From: Progne subis subis
Taxonomy: Eukaryota > Chordata > Aves > Passeriformes > Hirundinidae
NCBI GenBank assembly: GCA_022316685.1
Contig: JAKJHU010000030.1
Span: 17,692,893-17,756,892 of the forward strand
Direction of reading: 5' to 3'
DNA: 64,000 nucleotides
In this document: one piece after another, positions 1 to 14,349 of the stretch
How the letters are laid out: each line of letters begins with the position of its first letter
Numbering within the stretch: position 1 is the first letter of the stretch
Notes under the pieces: generated by a model
The model's input: only the letters and a program-made list of their open reading frames with translations
The model's database searches: none
Told to the model about the DNA's origin: nothing
Made by a program: the position numbers and the translations under genes

Positions 1-2700
1 CCAGTCCCTCAGGATGTTCTCCATACTCTTGCAAACTCAGGTTTCACAGGAACATCTAGTCCTCAGGTAGCTTCACTCAGAAGCAAATGTCCCACAGTTT
101 CTTAAGATGTCACGCTTGCAAAGAGCTGGTGATTGGTAGTTTAAGAGTCAGAAATATTTTTAACATTTTATGTCCTTAAGCCTCCTATGATAGAAAACAC
201 TTAGATTTTCTTATTTCTTCAATATTAAGGTACATAGCTCAATATTACCAAAATATAAATCCACCTTCTGAACAAATAAGATCAGTATTTCAGGGAGTTG
301 TATGAACAAAGTGTCCAATGACTTCTTGTGAAGATACATTCAGAATAATACTATTTTTTTCCCTGTAAAAAGAAATGTATTATTTCCTAGCTTGCCTATG
401 TAAAATGACAAATTGGAATACATTTTTTTTTTAAAAAGAGATTAAAAAATAATAAAAAAAACAAACAGAAATCCTGGATATTATTGAATTGTGTATGAAA
501 TCTATTGTAAGAGAACATTAAAAAAAAGGACAATTCGTTCATACACATAGGGCTCAAATAGAGAATGTACTTTTTTTTTCCACAGGAGGAAAATCTTACA
601 TTCCTTATTTGCATTCACTTAAGAGGGGGCATTGAGCAATGCCTCTAGAGAGTTTATTTTTAAAAAAAAAAACATAGTTGGCTTGGCACAGGTTTATGAA
701 GCTAAGAAAAATGTGCCTAGCACAGTTGATATCTTAACCTTCATGCTACTCACTAAGGTAAGTTAAATGTTCTTGTCTGCACATAAAATCTGGCAATGAC
801 CCATAAAACTGAGGTTAATTAGTTTGCCTCTATAGCTGCCCTCCTGCATTAATACTGAAGTGTGTGATGATCCTTTGTTGGAATCACAATTGAAGGTTCA
901 TATACCGCTCATGTCACTCCTCTGCATGATGTCTGTTGCACTGAGGAGCACTGCAAGAAAAACAGCATTTAAGTGTGTATCTATATATATTTTTGAGGCA
1001 CTTCAGCTACCATCAATTCTCTGGTACTGAAACATTCAAACGACAGAAAATTTTCCCCTCTATGGGGCGTCAGCTGTCCCTTGCTATGCCGGGCTGCTCT
1101 TCCATCACACAACACTGACAAGATGGTGGGGATGTTGAACCAGGTTTATTTTCCAAACTGGGAACTCAGGTGGGCTCTACTGTGGATCATTTCCAATTTT
1201 TCTTTTCCTGCAGCTGATTCTAATGTTCTCTGGACCAAGATATGTCCTTTTTCAGAGATCTTTCACATCACTTTTCTTCAGTCCAACAGTTAAGAAAGAT
1301 TTTCGGTTATTCTACAATGTGTGTCAGATCACTCTTCCATTGATATAAACATGCTTCCACATAACTCCTCTTCAAGCTACTTAAATACTGTTGCTTCTTT
1401 TTCACAGATTTAGATACTGTCACACAGAAGAGCAGCACAAATGTGTGGAGGTCATATACAAAGAAGCAGTAGCTAATCCCAGAGCGGGGGGGGGGGGGGG
1501 GGGGGGGGGGTGGCCGGAAAGTCTTTTTTTTGAATTGTTCTCTGTACCTTACTATTTGCATGATCAAAGAGTCCTCACATTTTTAGTCAGTCTCTCTTGG
1601 AAGGCATTTTCAGAGCTGGAGGGGAACACATGAGAAAAAAATCCTTCTCTAACACCGAAACCTCTAATAAAGAAGTGTTATGAACTCTAGGGTGAAGGAA
1701 ACTCCATTAGCCAGCTCTTTTGAAAGCTTACTTGTTGAGCAGTGGGCTAAGTGGAGACAATTCAAAGCAGCAGTGGTAAGTAGTTTGAAAAAGGAACAGA
1801 GATATATTTGTTCAAGAGAAAAGACATAGAAGAAAGAAAATAGCAGCAAAGGATTGCTAGAAAAGAGCTTGTGAGCTATTCTTCTAATAACCCTTCATGA
1901 CATGAATCAAACCTAGTGTTTAAAACAGAGCAGTCAGAGTTTAGAGTAAATAAATTAAAAAAAGTACCTTTAACCCAAAGAATAACCATGGTAAAGGAAA
2001 AAGACAGTAGAAATCATTAAATATAACAAAGTATTGGTGGAATTCAAGTCTGCATTCAGACCCTGAGTTTTGTTACTCCAAGGTAATTATTCCCAAACTG
2101 CCATTTCATCCAATGAATCTGGAGAGATAGTCAAGTGAGTAAATCACTCCTTCAGTGTCACTATGGGTCTCCTTGGGTTCTGTTGTCTGTTTTGACTAGA
2201 TCTCAGTCGATGGTAGTAGGATCTCCTAGACGTAAGAGTGTGAAGTCACCTAGTTTAGGAGGTGTCAAATATGGAGCTGACTCCTACCCAATCTACTCCT
2301 TCAGGAAAAGTTAGCAACAGTGAAACAAATCCTGCAATGATAAGTAAATTAGCTTCATGAGTCACCCACATCTACTTAAAGTCCCAAGAGTATGATTTAA
2401 TGTTGATACTGCCTCTAAAGCCCATTTCCTGTTTTATGCATCTGCAATAGTCATTCTTTGTTGGACAGCTTTGCTGTGGTCTGCATGCACTGATCCCTTG
2501 GGTCACTTGTACTGAAATCGGGGGTAGCAGTGCTTACAACTGCACGAATGTAGCTAGGCACATTCATGGAGAAGTGGAACATGTCCCTGATGAATAAATT
2601 ATGTCCTTTGCAGAAGCTTCTGAGAAGAGTCAATCAGCCAGTGCACAAGGCCTCAGTCTTGTGAATAACAGCCAGAGACCTTTCCACTTGGGCTGATCAA
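1..2700. other. Intron 2 sequence, nothing recognised
   Basis: A+T-rich DNA with a few T- and A-runs and the poly(G) tract. Open frames here are short and low-complexity. No repeat family or exon was recognised. Confidence 0.6.
1486..1510. repeat. Poly(G) tract, 25 nt
   Basis: An uninterrupted run of G on plus. Its length in any assembly is unreliable. Confidence 0.9.
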
Positions 2701-2812
2701 AGAGACCCAAAAAAACCCCACAAACAAACAAAAAAAAAAAACCCAAAACAAAACAAAACAAAAAAAAAACCAAAACAAAACAACAGAAAAAACCCCACCA
2801 AAACCCAAGCAC
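2701..2812. repeat. A-rich low-complexity tract (CAAA/CAAAA units)
   Basis: Mixed A-runs and CAAAA-type units on plus. The T-rich complement gives false Phe/Gly/Val-rich reading frames. Confidence 0.85.
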
Positions 2813-3139
2813 AAAACATTGACCAGTAATTTGGGATCTGGAGGAGATTGTTAAGAGGAACATCAAACACCCCAAGGTTTCTCTGCAGGTCATGTGGGGA
2901 CATCATACCTGCAGGGTCTGCTGTCTGCATAAGCTTCGTGCACCAGCTCCACTTAGATGGTATAGATTTTTCTTTGTTTCACATAATTTTTGTTGGGGAT
3001 GGCTTTGCCAAGGCATGAAAAGGTCCTCTTGACTGACAGGTCAGTTCAGGTTTTACTTTTCGTCCTCTGCGTGTACCATAAAAAGGGGGAACCTACAGAG
3101 ATGTTGTGGGAGTAAGTCTGGGTTTGGAATCATACTGCT

Positions 3140-3534
3140 TGTTACCCTGGTTTTTCTGAGTTTTTTTATTAGCCTTTTGAATTTCATAATGGAGACATCT
3201 TTTAGTTACTGTAGAATATTAGAGCAGTTTTCTACCTTTCCCACAGATGTAACATAAACAAATCCTTTGTTTTTCATTCTTTGTCCTTTGTTTGCATATT
3301 TCTAACCTGAAAACAATTGTAACTGACAATTGGTCTGGCCACTGAGGCTGAGGGGTGGAAACCCCAAAAAGCCAATCTTCTGCTAGACCCAGAAATGTAT
3401 AAAAAGTAAAGAATAAACAAAGGGGCTCTCTTCCTCCTCTCTCTGCTCTCTCAGCAGTGAGCTGGGATTGGAAGGACCTCTGCTTTGCAAAAATCTATTG
3501 TCTGCGTGTGACTGCTTTGTGTGTCTCGGTGACA
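3140..3534 (+). mobile_element. Solo LTR of an endogenous retrovirus (6-bp target duplication)
   Basis: A 395-bp element starts TGTTACCC and ends GGTGACA, and is flanked by direct repeats ACTGCT (3134-3139 and 3535-3540). It contains TATAAAA (3398-3404) and AATAAA (3412-3417) close together, then a pyrimidine-rich stretch, as in a compact LTR. The 6-bp duplication suggests a class II (ERVK-like) origin. It is antisense to ADCY8 and lies in intron 2. Confidence 0.8.
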
Positions 3535-3540
3535 ACTGCT

Positions 3541-5373
3541 TGTGGCTGTTCCCAAGAACTTGTGTAAAACTGGAGTGGGCATACCTCAGAAGTGTTTAAC
3601 GATAGATGCTCTAGAGAAAACATTTCACATTTTTCATCTTGAATTTTAAGAACCGTTTTTCCAGAAACATCAAGCTTGTCTTCAACAGTATTTATGATTA
3701 ATATCAGAGACATTTTATTGTATTAAACACTGAATTTAACAGATGCAAAAAGGGCCATTCAGATCAGGAGTAGTTTTAGTGTTTCTGGAGCACATGAGTT
3801 TTATTACATTCAAGGGAAGTTGATAAAAATGGTATTGTTTTGTACTGAAAATCTGTTCGGAATGGATGTAATTATTCTAGATGCCACTCTAGAAAATAGA
3901 AATTAGCACCTCATTATGACGAACTGCTCTGAAGAGAAACTCCTTTGTGCTTACTTAGTATACAATGGACAGTCTATTTGCAGCTGTTCTTTCTTGTGTC
4001 TCATCAACACAATGGGAGTTAATTAAAAAATACTGAAGAAACTGCAGTACCTAATTCATTCAGACTTGTGGGGTTATGAGGCTGCCTTTTAGCTTTTACT
4101 ACTTACTGCTGCAATGTGTGATATGAGCTGTATCAACTTAGTTTTATTTTAATTCCAGCAATTAGTATTCTAAATTATCCCATCCTTGGCTGCATGTTCC
4201 ATTCAGGAATCTGCTATTTTCAAAGAGAAACAAGGCCAGATCACACAAGAGGTCTTGGATTCTCATTTTGTTTAGCTTTTGCCTATAAAACATAGCTAGA
4301 ATCTCAATCAAACTGATAACCTAGTATTTATGAGAGCCATGGCCCTTTATAAAAGGGTCTAATCTCAATTAACTGAGATGTGTTGCAAAGTTTGTGGCAA
4401 TGAAAGAAGGAAAAAGCTTTTTCCACACTATTCCTGTAGGAAGGACATGCTATCCAATTGTCTCCTCTATGCTGCTGTCCAGAACAGCATAAAACAATAT
4501 ACATAGCAGATGCTGAAGGGAGGAACTGCAAGGTACTGCTGGTCCTTTGTATAGGCTGGATAGCAAATGATGATTCAATACCTGAAGCCATGTTACAAAA
4601 TCTTGGCAGGGCTTGATGACTAACAGTCTACTGCCAGGTAAAAGGAGGTGTCTTTTTTATTATCCAGTTGGCTGTGTAAGGGGATCACAATCAATCAAGG
4701 TGCCTGCTTACCCTGCAGTTCCTGAGATGTAGAAGGGTGATTCCAGGGCTGCCAGTTTGGTTTTTTATGCCTTCCCAGTATAATTTTGGCTTCATAAATA
4801 TTTAGCTTATCCTGTAGCATGCTGGGAATAGGTAGAAAAATACTCCCGGTCCTTTTTATTTTTTGACATGATACTTGTTATTGCTGATGCACGTATATTT
4901 AATTTAAAAAAAACTCTTCAAAATATTTACAAAAATATTTACAAAATTAATTTTAGAAGTCACAGAGTTGCTCATTAAGCTAACTGCAGACAGTGTTTAC
5001 AGTATGGCACAGGTGAATCAACTTGTCATAAGGCCACATGAGCACCACTAACTTGCATGGGAGTGGGTGGGAGCACCCCATGAAACAATCTCCTGACAAT
5101 GTTTTGTGTTGCTTGAGTTGACTTTTAGCTTAGGAAGTAACAGCTACAGGTCTCAGATTAAGTGCTCTCAAATAAAGTGTCTGTACTGAATACACAGAAC
5201 TCTTCATAATTCCAGATCCTCTGAATCCCTTACATATGACTTTTTGTCTCCTAAATGAAGAGCATGTTAGATTCACATTCCATTGGGAAACCCAACCACG
5301 TTAGACAGATGAGTGGTGAAAAGCAGGAGTTACAATACAATTTGTACCCTGCCTTGTAGACATGAACATATAT
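3541..5373. other. Intron 2 sequence, nothing recognised
   Basis: Unique-looking A+T-rich DNA between the solo LTR and a CR1 copy. A doubled AAATATTTACAA at about 4920-4946 is the only local repeat seen. Confidence 0.6.
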
Positions 5374-5888
5374 TATAGAATCATGCTATGGTTTGGGTTG
5401 GAAGGGTGTTCAAGATCCGTCAATACCCCCTGCTGACCATGAGCAGGAAAACTTTTCACTTGACTAGGTTGCTCGAAGTCTCATCCAACTTCCAGGCAAG
5501 AGGCAGCCACAAATTCTCTGAGCAACCTGTTCCTGTTCCTCACCACTATCACAGTCAAAATTTTCTTCCTAATATATCATCTCAACTTAATTCTCTTTCA
5601 GTTTGAAGCCATTCCCCCTTGTCCTACCACTACATGTCCTTGTCAAAAGTCCCTCTCCATCTCTCTTGTAGCCCTTTTATGTACTGGAAGGTTCTATAAG
5701 GTTTCCCAAGGGGCTTCTCTTCCCCAGACTGAACAATTCCAGCTTTCTCAGCCTTTCTGCACAGGAGAGGTGCTCCAGCTCTCTGATCATCTTCATCTCC
5801 CCTAGACTTTCTCCAACAGGCCAATGTCCTACTTCTGCTGGGAATCCCTGAGCTGAACGAGTGACATTCTCCAGCCCCACAGTAACCC
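5374..5888 (-). mobile_element. CR1 LINE, 5'-truncated
   Basis: The 3' end, with AGAATCAT on plus, lies at the left, followed by typical CR1 text in reverse (GGTTTGGGTTGGAAGG, CCATTCCCCCTTGTCCTA, CTCAGCCTTTCTGCACAGG). The open frames across it are broken and short. Confidence 0.9.
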
Positions 5889-7280
5889 ATTATACTCATC
5901 TAATAATGGCAAGGCATATTTTACATTTTATAATTTCATTTCTTCCAAATATCATGATGATTTTTTTTGTTATTTATTCTTTATTATTTTTATTTATTCT
6001 TTATTAAACAATAGTGGGGAAGGCAAATATTCAGAAGGAAAAGATTTTTATGTAAATAAGACACATATTATGACAAAAATCTTCGTACTGTTTTCTGGTG
6101 TATTGGTTTCCATAAATTTCAGTTAGTTTGCAAGGAAAAGCTGGAGTCAGAGCTACGGAACAGGAGAAAGATAGACACAACATTGGGGACTGATTTTTTA
6201 ATAGTATAATCTTAAGCTTTTCCTTGTTTTACTGGAATAGAAAATGAGCACAAAACAGCTCTTACAATTCAAAATTGTTCTAAAATATCAGAATGGAACC
6301 ATCTGACTTAAATGCTTATTGTGCTATTTTTCTCTGGAACAGCTTTGACTTATCTGTTGTTAAAACTTGATTTAATTCTTCTACACTATTTCTATTTTCT
6401 ACTGATTTAGATGTCTCTTTTCCATTTTGTTACTTTTTTGGGGCTGTTTTGAAAATTCCTAGACAACTTCAGTAAATATATACATTTCTCAGGAGTACTC
6501 ATGGCAGCTAATGACATGGAAAATATCAGAAAGAAGGCTTTTATGCCTTTAATTGTTCAGCTTTATATGACTAAATCACTGCAGAACACCAAGATGAATA
6601 AGAGGTACAAGGTCATATTTTCTGGTCAAAGCAGGGGATACACCTTGTCAGAGAATTACAAGTCTCTAGTACTAAACAGCACAAGCAGGATAAAACTTTC
6701 AGTTGGGGGGAGCAATAGTCACCTCCTGAAAATCTGTTTGAATAGGCTTGTAGAAGGGCAGTTGAATACTGACGATATGAAAGGCTATTAGCCTATTTAT
6801 AAATGTTATTCCAAATATTTTATTTTACCTTAAATTATCTCAGTAATGGCATCCAGTAACGACTCTCTCTCTCTTGGAATTGGTACTGCTCATGACTACA
6901 TAATTTAAAACCATTACCTGGACTACAGAGTCCCTCTCTTAATTAAGCATCTTTTAAGGACATTAATTTTAGAGTCCTCCTATAGTCCTTTTACAGAACT
7001 AAAGAAAGTTTCTTAGTACACTAACAGTTCTGATGCTGAAAAAGATAGAAAGGTGACCTTAAAATTAATAAGTATATTCAGAGAAGAAGCATTAACTTGA
7101 TGAATTTGGAGCTTGGAATTCTTTATTAAACTGAGAGGACTTTATGGCAGCCCTGCTTGTAGAAATGTCTCATCACTGTAGCAGGATGAAACTATTTAAT
7201 TTGCCTTACTCATTCTATCTCTGTCTATTTCCCTGACACATCAGCAAGGGTCACTGGTCAGTGGCAACTCTGAAAAAAGG

Positions 7281-7281
<1 letters not shown>

Positions 7282-7326
<45 letters not shown>
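7282..7326. repeat. Poly(T) tract, 45 nt
   Basis: A pure T run on plus with no retrotransposed sequence recognised beside it. Confidence 0.9.
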
Positions 7327-7331
<5 letters not shown>

Positions 7332-8479
7332 CTCTCTTTAGCAAAGATCTGAGATCTTTGAGAGAGACACAGGTCACTAAAATCCAGTCAGTCTTATTCA
7401 CTATTGACCAGCACAACATTTGAACAATGTGGTTTAGATATCAAAGTACCTCACAGGAATTTTATCCTTAGTGAATCCAAAATACATCTACTTGGAAGGT
7501 TTCCTTCTCACTAATTTCTTCCAGGGAAAGACCCCATACCTGAAGATCTGACACTACAAGATTTTTCCCCTATATAAATTGCAGCTCAGTGTCTGGCTCC
7601 TATCTCTCTTGCACTGGCTATAAATCTCTTGATTCTGTTTGAGTCCATGTGACCACCCCAGATTTGCAAGGAATGAAAGAGAAGGCAGCAGATAATTTTT
7701 ATCTTGATTTTACCTTGGATTTCTACTTGAAAGGAAAACATGGAGGTTATGCTTTGATGACAAGAAGCAAACACCAGCAGTGAATGTGAAGGCACAATGT
7801 CTAGAATCTGACTTTACAATGGTTGGACTTCAATCACAAATGAGTTAAGTAATGGGGTGTTTTGAGAGAAGGTATGGTAAGTATCCATCCTGGTATCTAC
7901 AAAATCATAAGTGCATGTAAATATTTCTTTACCCCAATAATAAGGAAGAAAAGTCTGTTACTGGATTTAGAAAACAGGTCACCTACTAAATCAGAATATG
8001 GAAGTGGATTGTGAAGAACAATATAAACTTTTCATACTCCTTTATTTGTTGGATTAACCAGTATGTTACACTTAGAGTTTGATCCTCAAAATGCTGATGG
8101 AGCAACATGACGGAAAAATTTCTGTGGGGAACATGAAAGGCTTTTTAGAGAAAAATACTAAGATGAAAGAAAGTCTGGATTAATGTGAAGCTTTACTTCA
8201 AAAAATTGACTACTATCAAAAGGAAAAAAAGGCTGAACTGTAATACCTAACCAGAGGTTTAGATAGGTTTTCTTTAAATTGTGAGTTTATTGTTTGCCCT
8301 TTTAAAAATAAAGCCTCAGTTGTTGTCATCATAATTTTTAAATACGAAGCACTTTAAACTATTTTTATAAAGACCATGTTCTCTGTAAAATTAAGATGAT
8401 TATTTTATTTTTAAAACCAAATCTGAACTTTATCCTCATACCAATTTAGAGGTATTTTAGTATTTTTAATATTCTTACC

Positions 8480-8552
8480 ATGAGTGTGTGTATACACACA
8501 CACACACACACATATATACACATATATGTACATACATGTACTATATATATAA
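8480..8552. repeat. (CA)n/(TA)n microsatellite
   Basis: GTGTGTATACACACA begins a palindromic switch from TG to CA repeats, followed by TATA- and TACA-type units. Confidence 0.9.
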
Positions 8553-11163
8553 ACAAGACTTCATGGTGTTTAACTGTGTCAAAGTGTCATTTCCAATCCC
8601 AGTCCAATCTGCTCTCATTTTAGAGGTTGCAAAGTACTGACATTTGATTAAATGATAGATTTGTAAGAGCTTGATAAAACCTACATAAGATGTAATCTGC
8701 TTTAAAAAGTTTAAAAAACCAAATCAGAAAACAATCCAGAGTTCATCAATCTGCAGAGAGCTTCTTAAAGCCGTGGGAGATAGAGATTTTTGTAGGGGAA
8801 AGTGTGAAAAAAAGTCCTCTGGCAGTAGAAGTAGAAGGAAGCAAATGGACAAACAGAACAGGTTTTTAAATGGAAAGAGATTAAGGCAAGATTACAGTTT
8901 TTTCCAAAGATAACTAGCAGAAGATACTAAATATGCCAACAGCAGATTTTTCTGAAAACTAAGGGCTGTCTCCTCATTTTACAGTCCCGATACCCATACT
9001 AGAAAGATAGAATGTGTGATCATACCTATAAAAAATCTATCTTTTTCCCACCTGGACAAATGGTCCTTTTGGGTGGTGAGCTCTAATCATTTGTGCAAAT
9101 CAAATGAAACAAATATCCAAACTGTTGTGACTTTCAAAACGAGCTTTAACTGGATTTGTGGAATCTCTGATGAGAAAGAGGTGCTCAGTAAGCCAGTGGC
9201 AGGCAGTAAGCCTTGCAGGGAGGAATTGTCTGTAGGGTATTCTCTGTGAGGACTCTTCTCATTACACCATTTAATGTAGAAAAGGTTTTCGTCTTTCTCC
9301 CAGTGATCTGATTCAACCATAATTAAAACTTCCAGATGCCCATCTTTGTCCCACCTTGATGGGAAGCTTCCCAAGAAGCCCAGCGGATCAGGTTTGATAC
9401 CAGCCTGGACCTTCTGGTCTGAATACTCTTTGCAAGTCTGGCAGCAGGCAGTGCTTGCTCCACACCTACTCTCCTGCCTCCAACCTTCATCTCTGTTTCC
9501 TCTGCCAGTGTGTTGGATACCCAAGAGCATTTTCATAAGGATTAACGAAGATATTAAGAAGGGCCTTTATTTCCACATAGGAGGACCTTCTCTTTGTGGA
9601 ATTTGAGATTATTTCTGCAGAGAAAGGTGCCTGCTTGCTGAGGACTGTCTTGGAGAGGGATTTAAACAATACAACTAAAAAGACTAAGGTGTTGTGGCTT
9701 TAGTAGCTCCTAGAACTAGGTATCTGCACTGAAATTGCACATATGTAGTGCTAAAATTAGAATATTTTTCTCCATTTGGCTTGTCAAGACTAAAAACCTG
9801 GAGGATTTGTTTCTGATTTGAGTTCACTCCCTTCCAATAGTTTATCACAGCAGGGGCAGAGCAGCCTTGCTGGTGAGCTCTGCACAAGAAGTAAAGAGTT
9901 TTCTCATCATTAATGGTGCATAACCTGCTACATTGAGAACAAGAATGAACACCTCTCCAGAGGATGAATGTAAGTCAAACAAATATGGACTGTTTTCTCC
10001 TCTGATCACAAACAAATTCTTTATAAAATGTTATTAGGTGCTCTAAACCTACTGGAAATAATGCAAACAAAATATTTCAAAAAGGATATATATTGTTTTT
10101 TCTGAACATTAGTTCAGACCCCAGATTATTCATTATTCATGTTAATAAGGTACAGTTTAACAACTCTGCTTAGCTTGAAAGCAGAAAGCAGCCTCCCATC
10201 CATATTTTCCTATTGCTTTGTCTTGGCTTCATTAGTCCCACTGGTCTAGAGCAGTCTTGGATAGAGAGTTGATGTGTGGCCATGACACCAGAGAAGTTTC
10301 TGATTATGAATAAGTGCCTTTTCTATGAATAGCTGACCTGTAATGTGATCTTATTACAAGAGAAGGGGTAAGGGCAGAAGTGATTTTATAGTCTTCTACC
10401 TATAACTGTAGCTATTCAATTTTTGTAATTTTTCCCTGTCTAATCCTTTTAAGGCTTAATTTGCAGCTTCAGTTAGTCAAACATTCCTGCACAATTTTTA
10501 TTGCACAATAGTATTCCTAACTTTACTACACAATAACAGTTTTTGGATATGTATAACTTGACATATATATGTGTGGTGCAGGAAAAGGCAGCATGACAAA
10601 GTTACCTGAGAGAACTCTTTATAATTAATTTGTAGTATTTCAGGGTTTAAAATGTTAAGCAAATTTCAAGTAAAGATTGGAGAAAGAGCAGGTTAGGACA
10701 CCTGATATATATTGAATGCAATTCTTCATAAAGTCATCCCTTCAATATGTGTCTGGATTTAATATGTCATTCATTTAAAACTTAAGAATTTTTTATCCTG
10801 AGAAATAGAAATGAGAAAGAAATTTAATGCAGGTTTCTGCTCTTCATTAAGGAAATTTCACAGCATTTTCACAATGAGGGAATTACATACTCATTAGTTT
10901 TGAAGAGTTTTTGGTAGGTGATTAGGAAAGTGAGTTAGACTATCTATTTTCATTGCCCAGATATGATGAAAACAGAATTACCTGCTGTGTCCTTCCAACA
11001 AAATCAAGCTAAGAACAAAGACAGTGTCTTTGAAGTGTTCATTAACAAAGTGTAGCACTTTCAAAATGTTGTCAACATTTTTGAAACATGCAGATATCAA
11101 ATGAAAGTATTAAACCAAAATTGCAAACAGGTAGTAGAAAGTTATAATATTGTTGGAATAAAA

Positions 11164-11213
11164 TGGATTTATGAAAAGGGTTTATGAAAAGGGTTATGGA
11201 AAGGATTTATGAA
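11164..11213. repeat. Short minisatellite, unit about 13 bp
   Basis: About four diverged copies of GGTTTATGAAAAG lie in tandem. Confidence 0.7.
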
Positions 11214-14200
11214 AACACCCTGTGTTTATTTTTAATTCATAATTGAAATGTCTTGAGAACTGGAGGACTTTTTGGTGGCCATATTTCGTTGTTTGATATA
11301 AATGCATTAACTACATTTCATTAGAAAATATTTAAATTTATTTTATCAATAATTGCTAAACAGAGGCTGTTTTTACAACATATTTATTTGTACTGCTACC
11401 TGCAGCTTGCTTCTCTGATATTTTCATCTTTTGATGATAAAATCTTTCTGGTACTCATCAACTCCTTTAACTATCAAGCTCTGAAATGTTTTAGATATTT
11501 TCATGAAAATTCTAATTTTTAAATGAAAATTAGGAAATAAGTAGACACAGATGTTCCTTCAGTTTCACAGGGTGCTGGGACTTCCAAATGGTGCCACAGA
11601 GATATTACCATACAGGTAAGTGCATAAACATCATTAGCAATGACTGCTGGAGTAATTCTCATTTGTAGCCACACTGCTGTTCATTTTCATAATAGGGTAA
11701 TTAGAATTAGGAAATTCATTGCAATTAAAAATGCTAATAGTATTTTTAACTACCCCAGGTGCTTAAAAACAAAAGGATAACATTGGAAAATCAGATCCTT
11801 GATGAACTGAAAATACAACTGAAAGTCCTGACTTTCTGAAACACTTCTGAAAATTTTGTAGACACATCTTGTTGAGAGTAAATGGGCACAGGGAGAAAGA
11901 ATGAAAAAAGATGTAGGAGCTTTCTTGTATACAGACTTTTGGAAACAGACACTGGAAACTGAGTCACTCCAAAAATGGAGGCAGGTTGCCCTGGATCAGC
12001 CAGGATCCATAAATTCTTTGCATCATCCAGGTCTGCACTACATCCTCTTTCTGTGCAGTTACTGAATGAATTGCAATTCGTGTAAAAGCTGAACTTGCAT
12101 CTGAAGATATTTTCAGTGGAAAACGAGCCTATGGAGCTAATTCAGATTTACAGAGACCATAGGCCCAGACATTTCTGAAGAACAAAATGGCTTTTACTGT
12201 CAAACTGGAAAGCTTCACAGTGAAAATGAAATAGTGCAAGGAATACTTGAACCCTGAAAACCCACAAAGGGAGACACTGTTGGAAAATAATGACATCTGT
12301 AAAACCCATGACATTCAAATTTCAGGTTAGAGTAACATGAACAGCAAAAAAACTTTTTCATCTGTAGTGGGATTTTGGTGATTTCACCTCCTATTTTCAT
12401 TACTCCTTATGCAATGGTTGCAAGTGAATGAATGAAACTGCTTTCATTGAAAAAAAAAAAAAAATCAGCTCATTGTGAAATGTGTCTGGAAATACAGAAA
12501 AATCTCTTGTTATTCACCAGCAGCAGAAGCTGACACAGTAGAAAGTTTATATTTGTATTCCAGAAAGTCCACAAATACTCATTAGAGGGTCCTTTAAAAC
12601 CTCTGGCATTGAGAGATCCTTCCTTCTCAGTGTTACTGTTTCCTTGTACATCTCCACATTTCTAATGGTATCTCTTGCTTTTCCCTAAAACACAGACTAT
12701 AAAATGTTTGGCTCACGATTTGGTGATATTCCATGACTGGCTGGTTTATGCATTGCACAATACTGCATAACGATAGCAGTAGCATTTATCATTATTAGAA
12801 TGACAGAAGATTAGAGATTATGAATCCAAGGGATACTGAGAAATTGGAAGGGTCATTTTGGGAGAGCAGAAACTTAATTTCTTGGTTTTAACAATACACA
12901 GTAATGAATAGAAGTATATCTGAAGCATTTTTATAATTTTCATGATTATATAAAATTAGAGCCTCATTCTGTAATGGTTTATAGAGAAACATACCACTCC
13001 TTGTTGTAGTTTAAAACTCGTGTTGTTTTGTTCTTACTTTTTACTGGTCTTCTGATTTAAACAAAGTAAATTAAAAACAGACCTTACAGGATCTTTCTGG
13101 CAGGCTGTCACACTTCATATGACATGACATACATCTGACATGTCAATACATTTTAATTTTCTATTTTAAGAAAGAGAAGTTGTGTGGGGATGAAAGAAGC
13201 CTCAAGAGATATAAATTAAGTCATCCACTACTATAAAAAGTAGCAGTACCACCACTGAAAGCAACAAAAAATTTGCCCTTACTGTAAATACCCTTTAGTT
13301 TAAACAGTTTCTGGGAAGTGAAGATGAAATAAATTGAAGTGGAATAAATTTGGAATTCCTGGAATTATTGTCTGGAAGAATTACACAAATAATTATTCCT
13401 CTATTTTCTCTGCAAATTTTTGTTCCTCAACAGTATTTCTAGAGGTTTTCAGAAGCCACATCACAACTATCATCCTGCACACTCTTTTCCCACCCTTTTC
13501 CCCCCCCCTTCATAGGAAATTGAAGTAATGTAAATAAGTTAATAAACTTTAATCCTCATTTTTTTTTTTTTAATGTGATATGGATTAACAACGAATATTT
13601 TTTTTACATTCATCTGAACTACAGATTCCATGTATCATGAAATATTTGTCCTTAAGACAGAAAAATGTTAGCAGTCACTGAATTGTGTACTCATTAAGTG
13701 AGTATGAACAAGCTGCTAAAAAAAGTGGTCACCGAAAATGTGACCTTGTCAGTCTTCTTTAAGTAGATAGGTTTAAAAATTGCTTAAATGAGATGCTACC
13801 TCAGAAACAAATGGAAAAAATAAAATGCTGAGGGAAACAGACTCTCCATTCCTCAAGATGTTCCAGTATTGGAATATTTTTTTAATGTTGCTGTTCCAAA
13901 TACAAATGAAAAACTGAGAAGTTTATTACACATTTTTATGTATAGTGGTGTGCATAATAACAAAATTACAAAGTCACAAGAAAATTAATCAGAAATATTT
14001 CAAAATTTTTGTTTCAAAAATTTTAGTTAGTTCATTATTCAATTAAATTTTAGAATAAATCTTTCATTTGGTGTCTTGTTGTCTGTATATTTCTCCTGCA
14101 GGCATTTTCCTTGGACCAAGGACATTTCCCCTTATGCATTTCCAGTCATATGATGCCTGTAACACACGTACTTTGTTTGGTTATAGGTGAATCTCAGCTG

Positions 14201-14349
14201 CTGTGAGGTAACCCTCCAGGAAGTAGTTCTGCCCTCAGGGAACAACACACCCCTGAAACCTTGCAAAGCATGGGACCAAGACAAAATTCCCAGTTCAACC
14301 TGACTTAGCAAAAACAAATATTTCAGATCCAACCACTACTTCTGTCCTC

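Larger units (their letters stand above)
5889..14349. other. Intron 2 sequence with simple repeats only
   Basis: It holds a poly(T) tract, a CA/TA microsatellite and a short minisatellite. The longest open frame (9536-9087 minus, 149 codons) overlaps open frames on plus and resembles nothing I know. Confidence 0.6.

Noticed and set aside
2991..3139. Earlier left boundary for the solo LTR at 2991 (TGTTGGGG)
   Set aside because: No target duplication fits that start, whereas 3140-3534 has a perfect 6-bp duplication.
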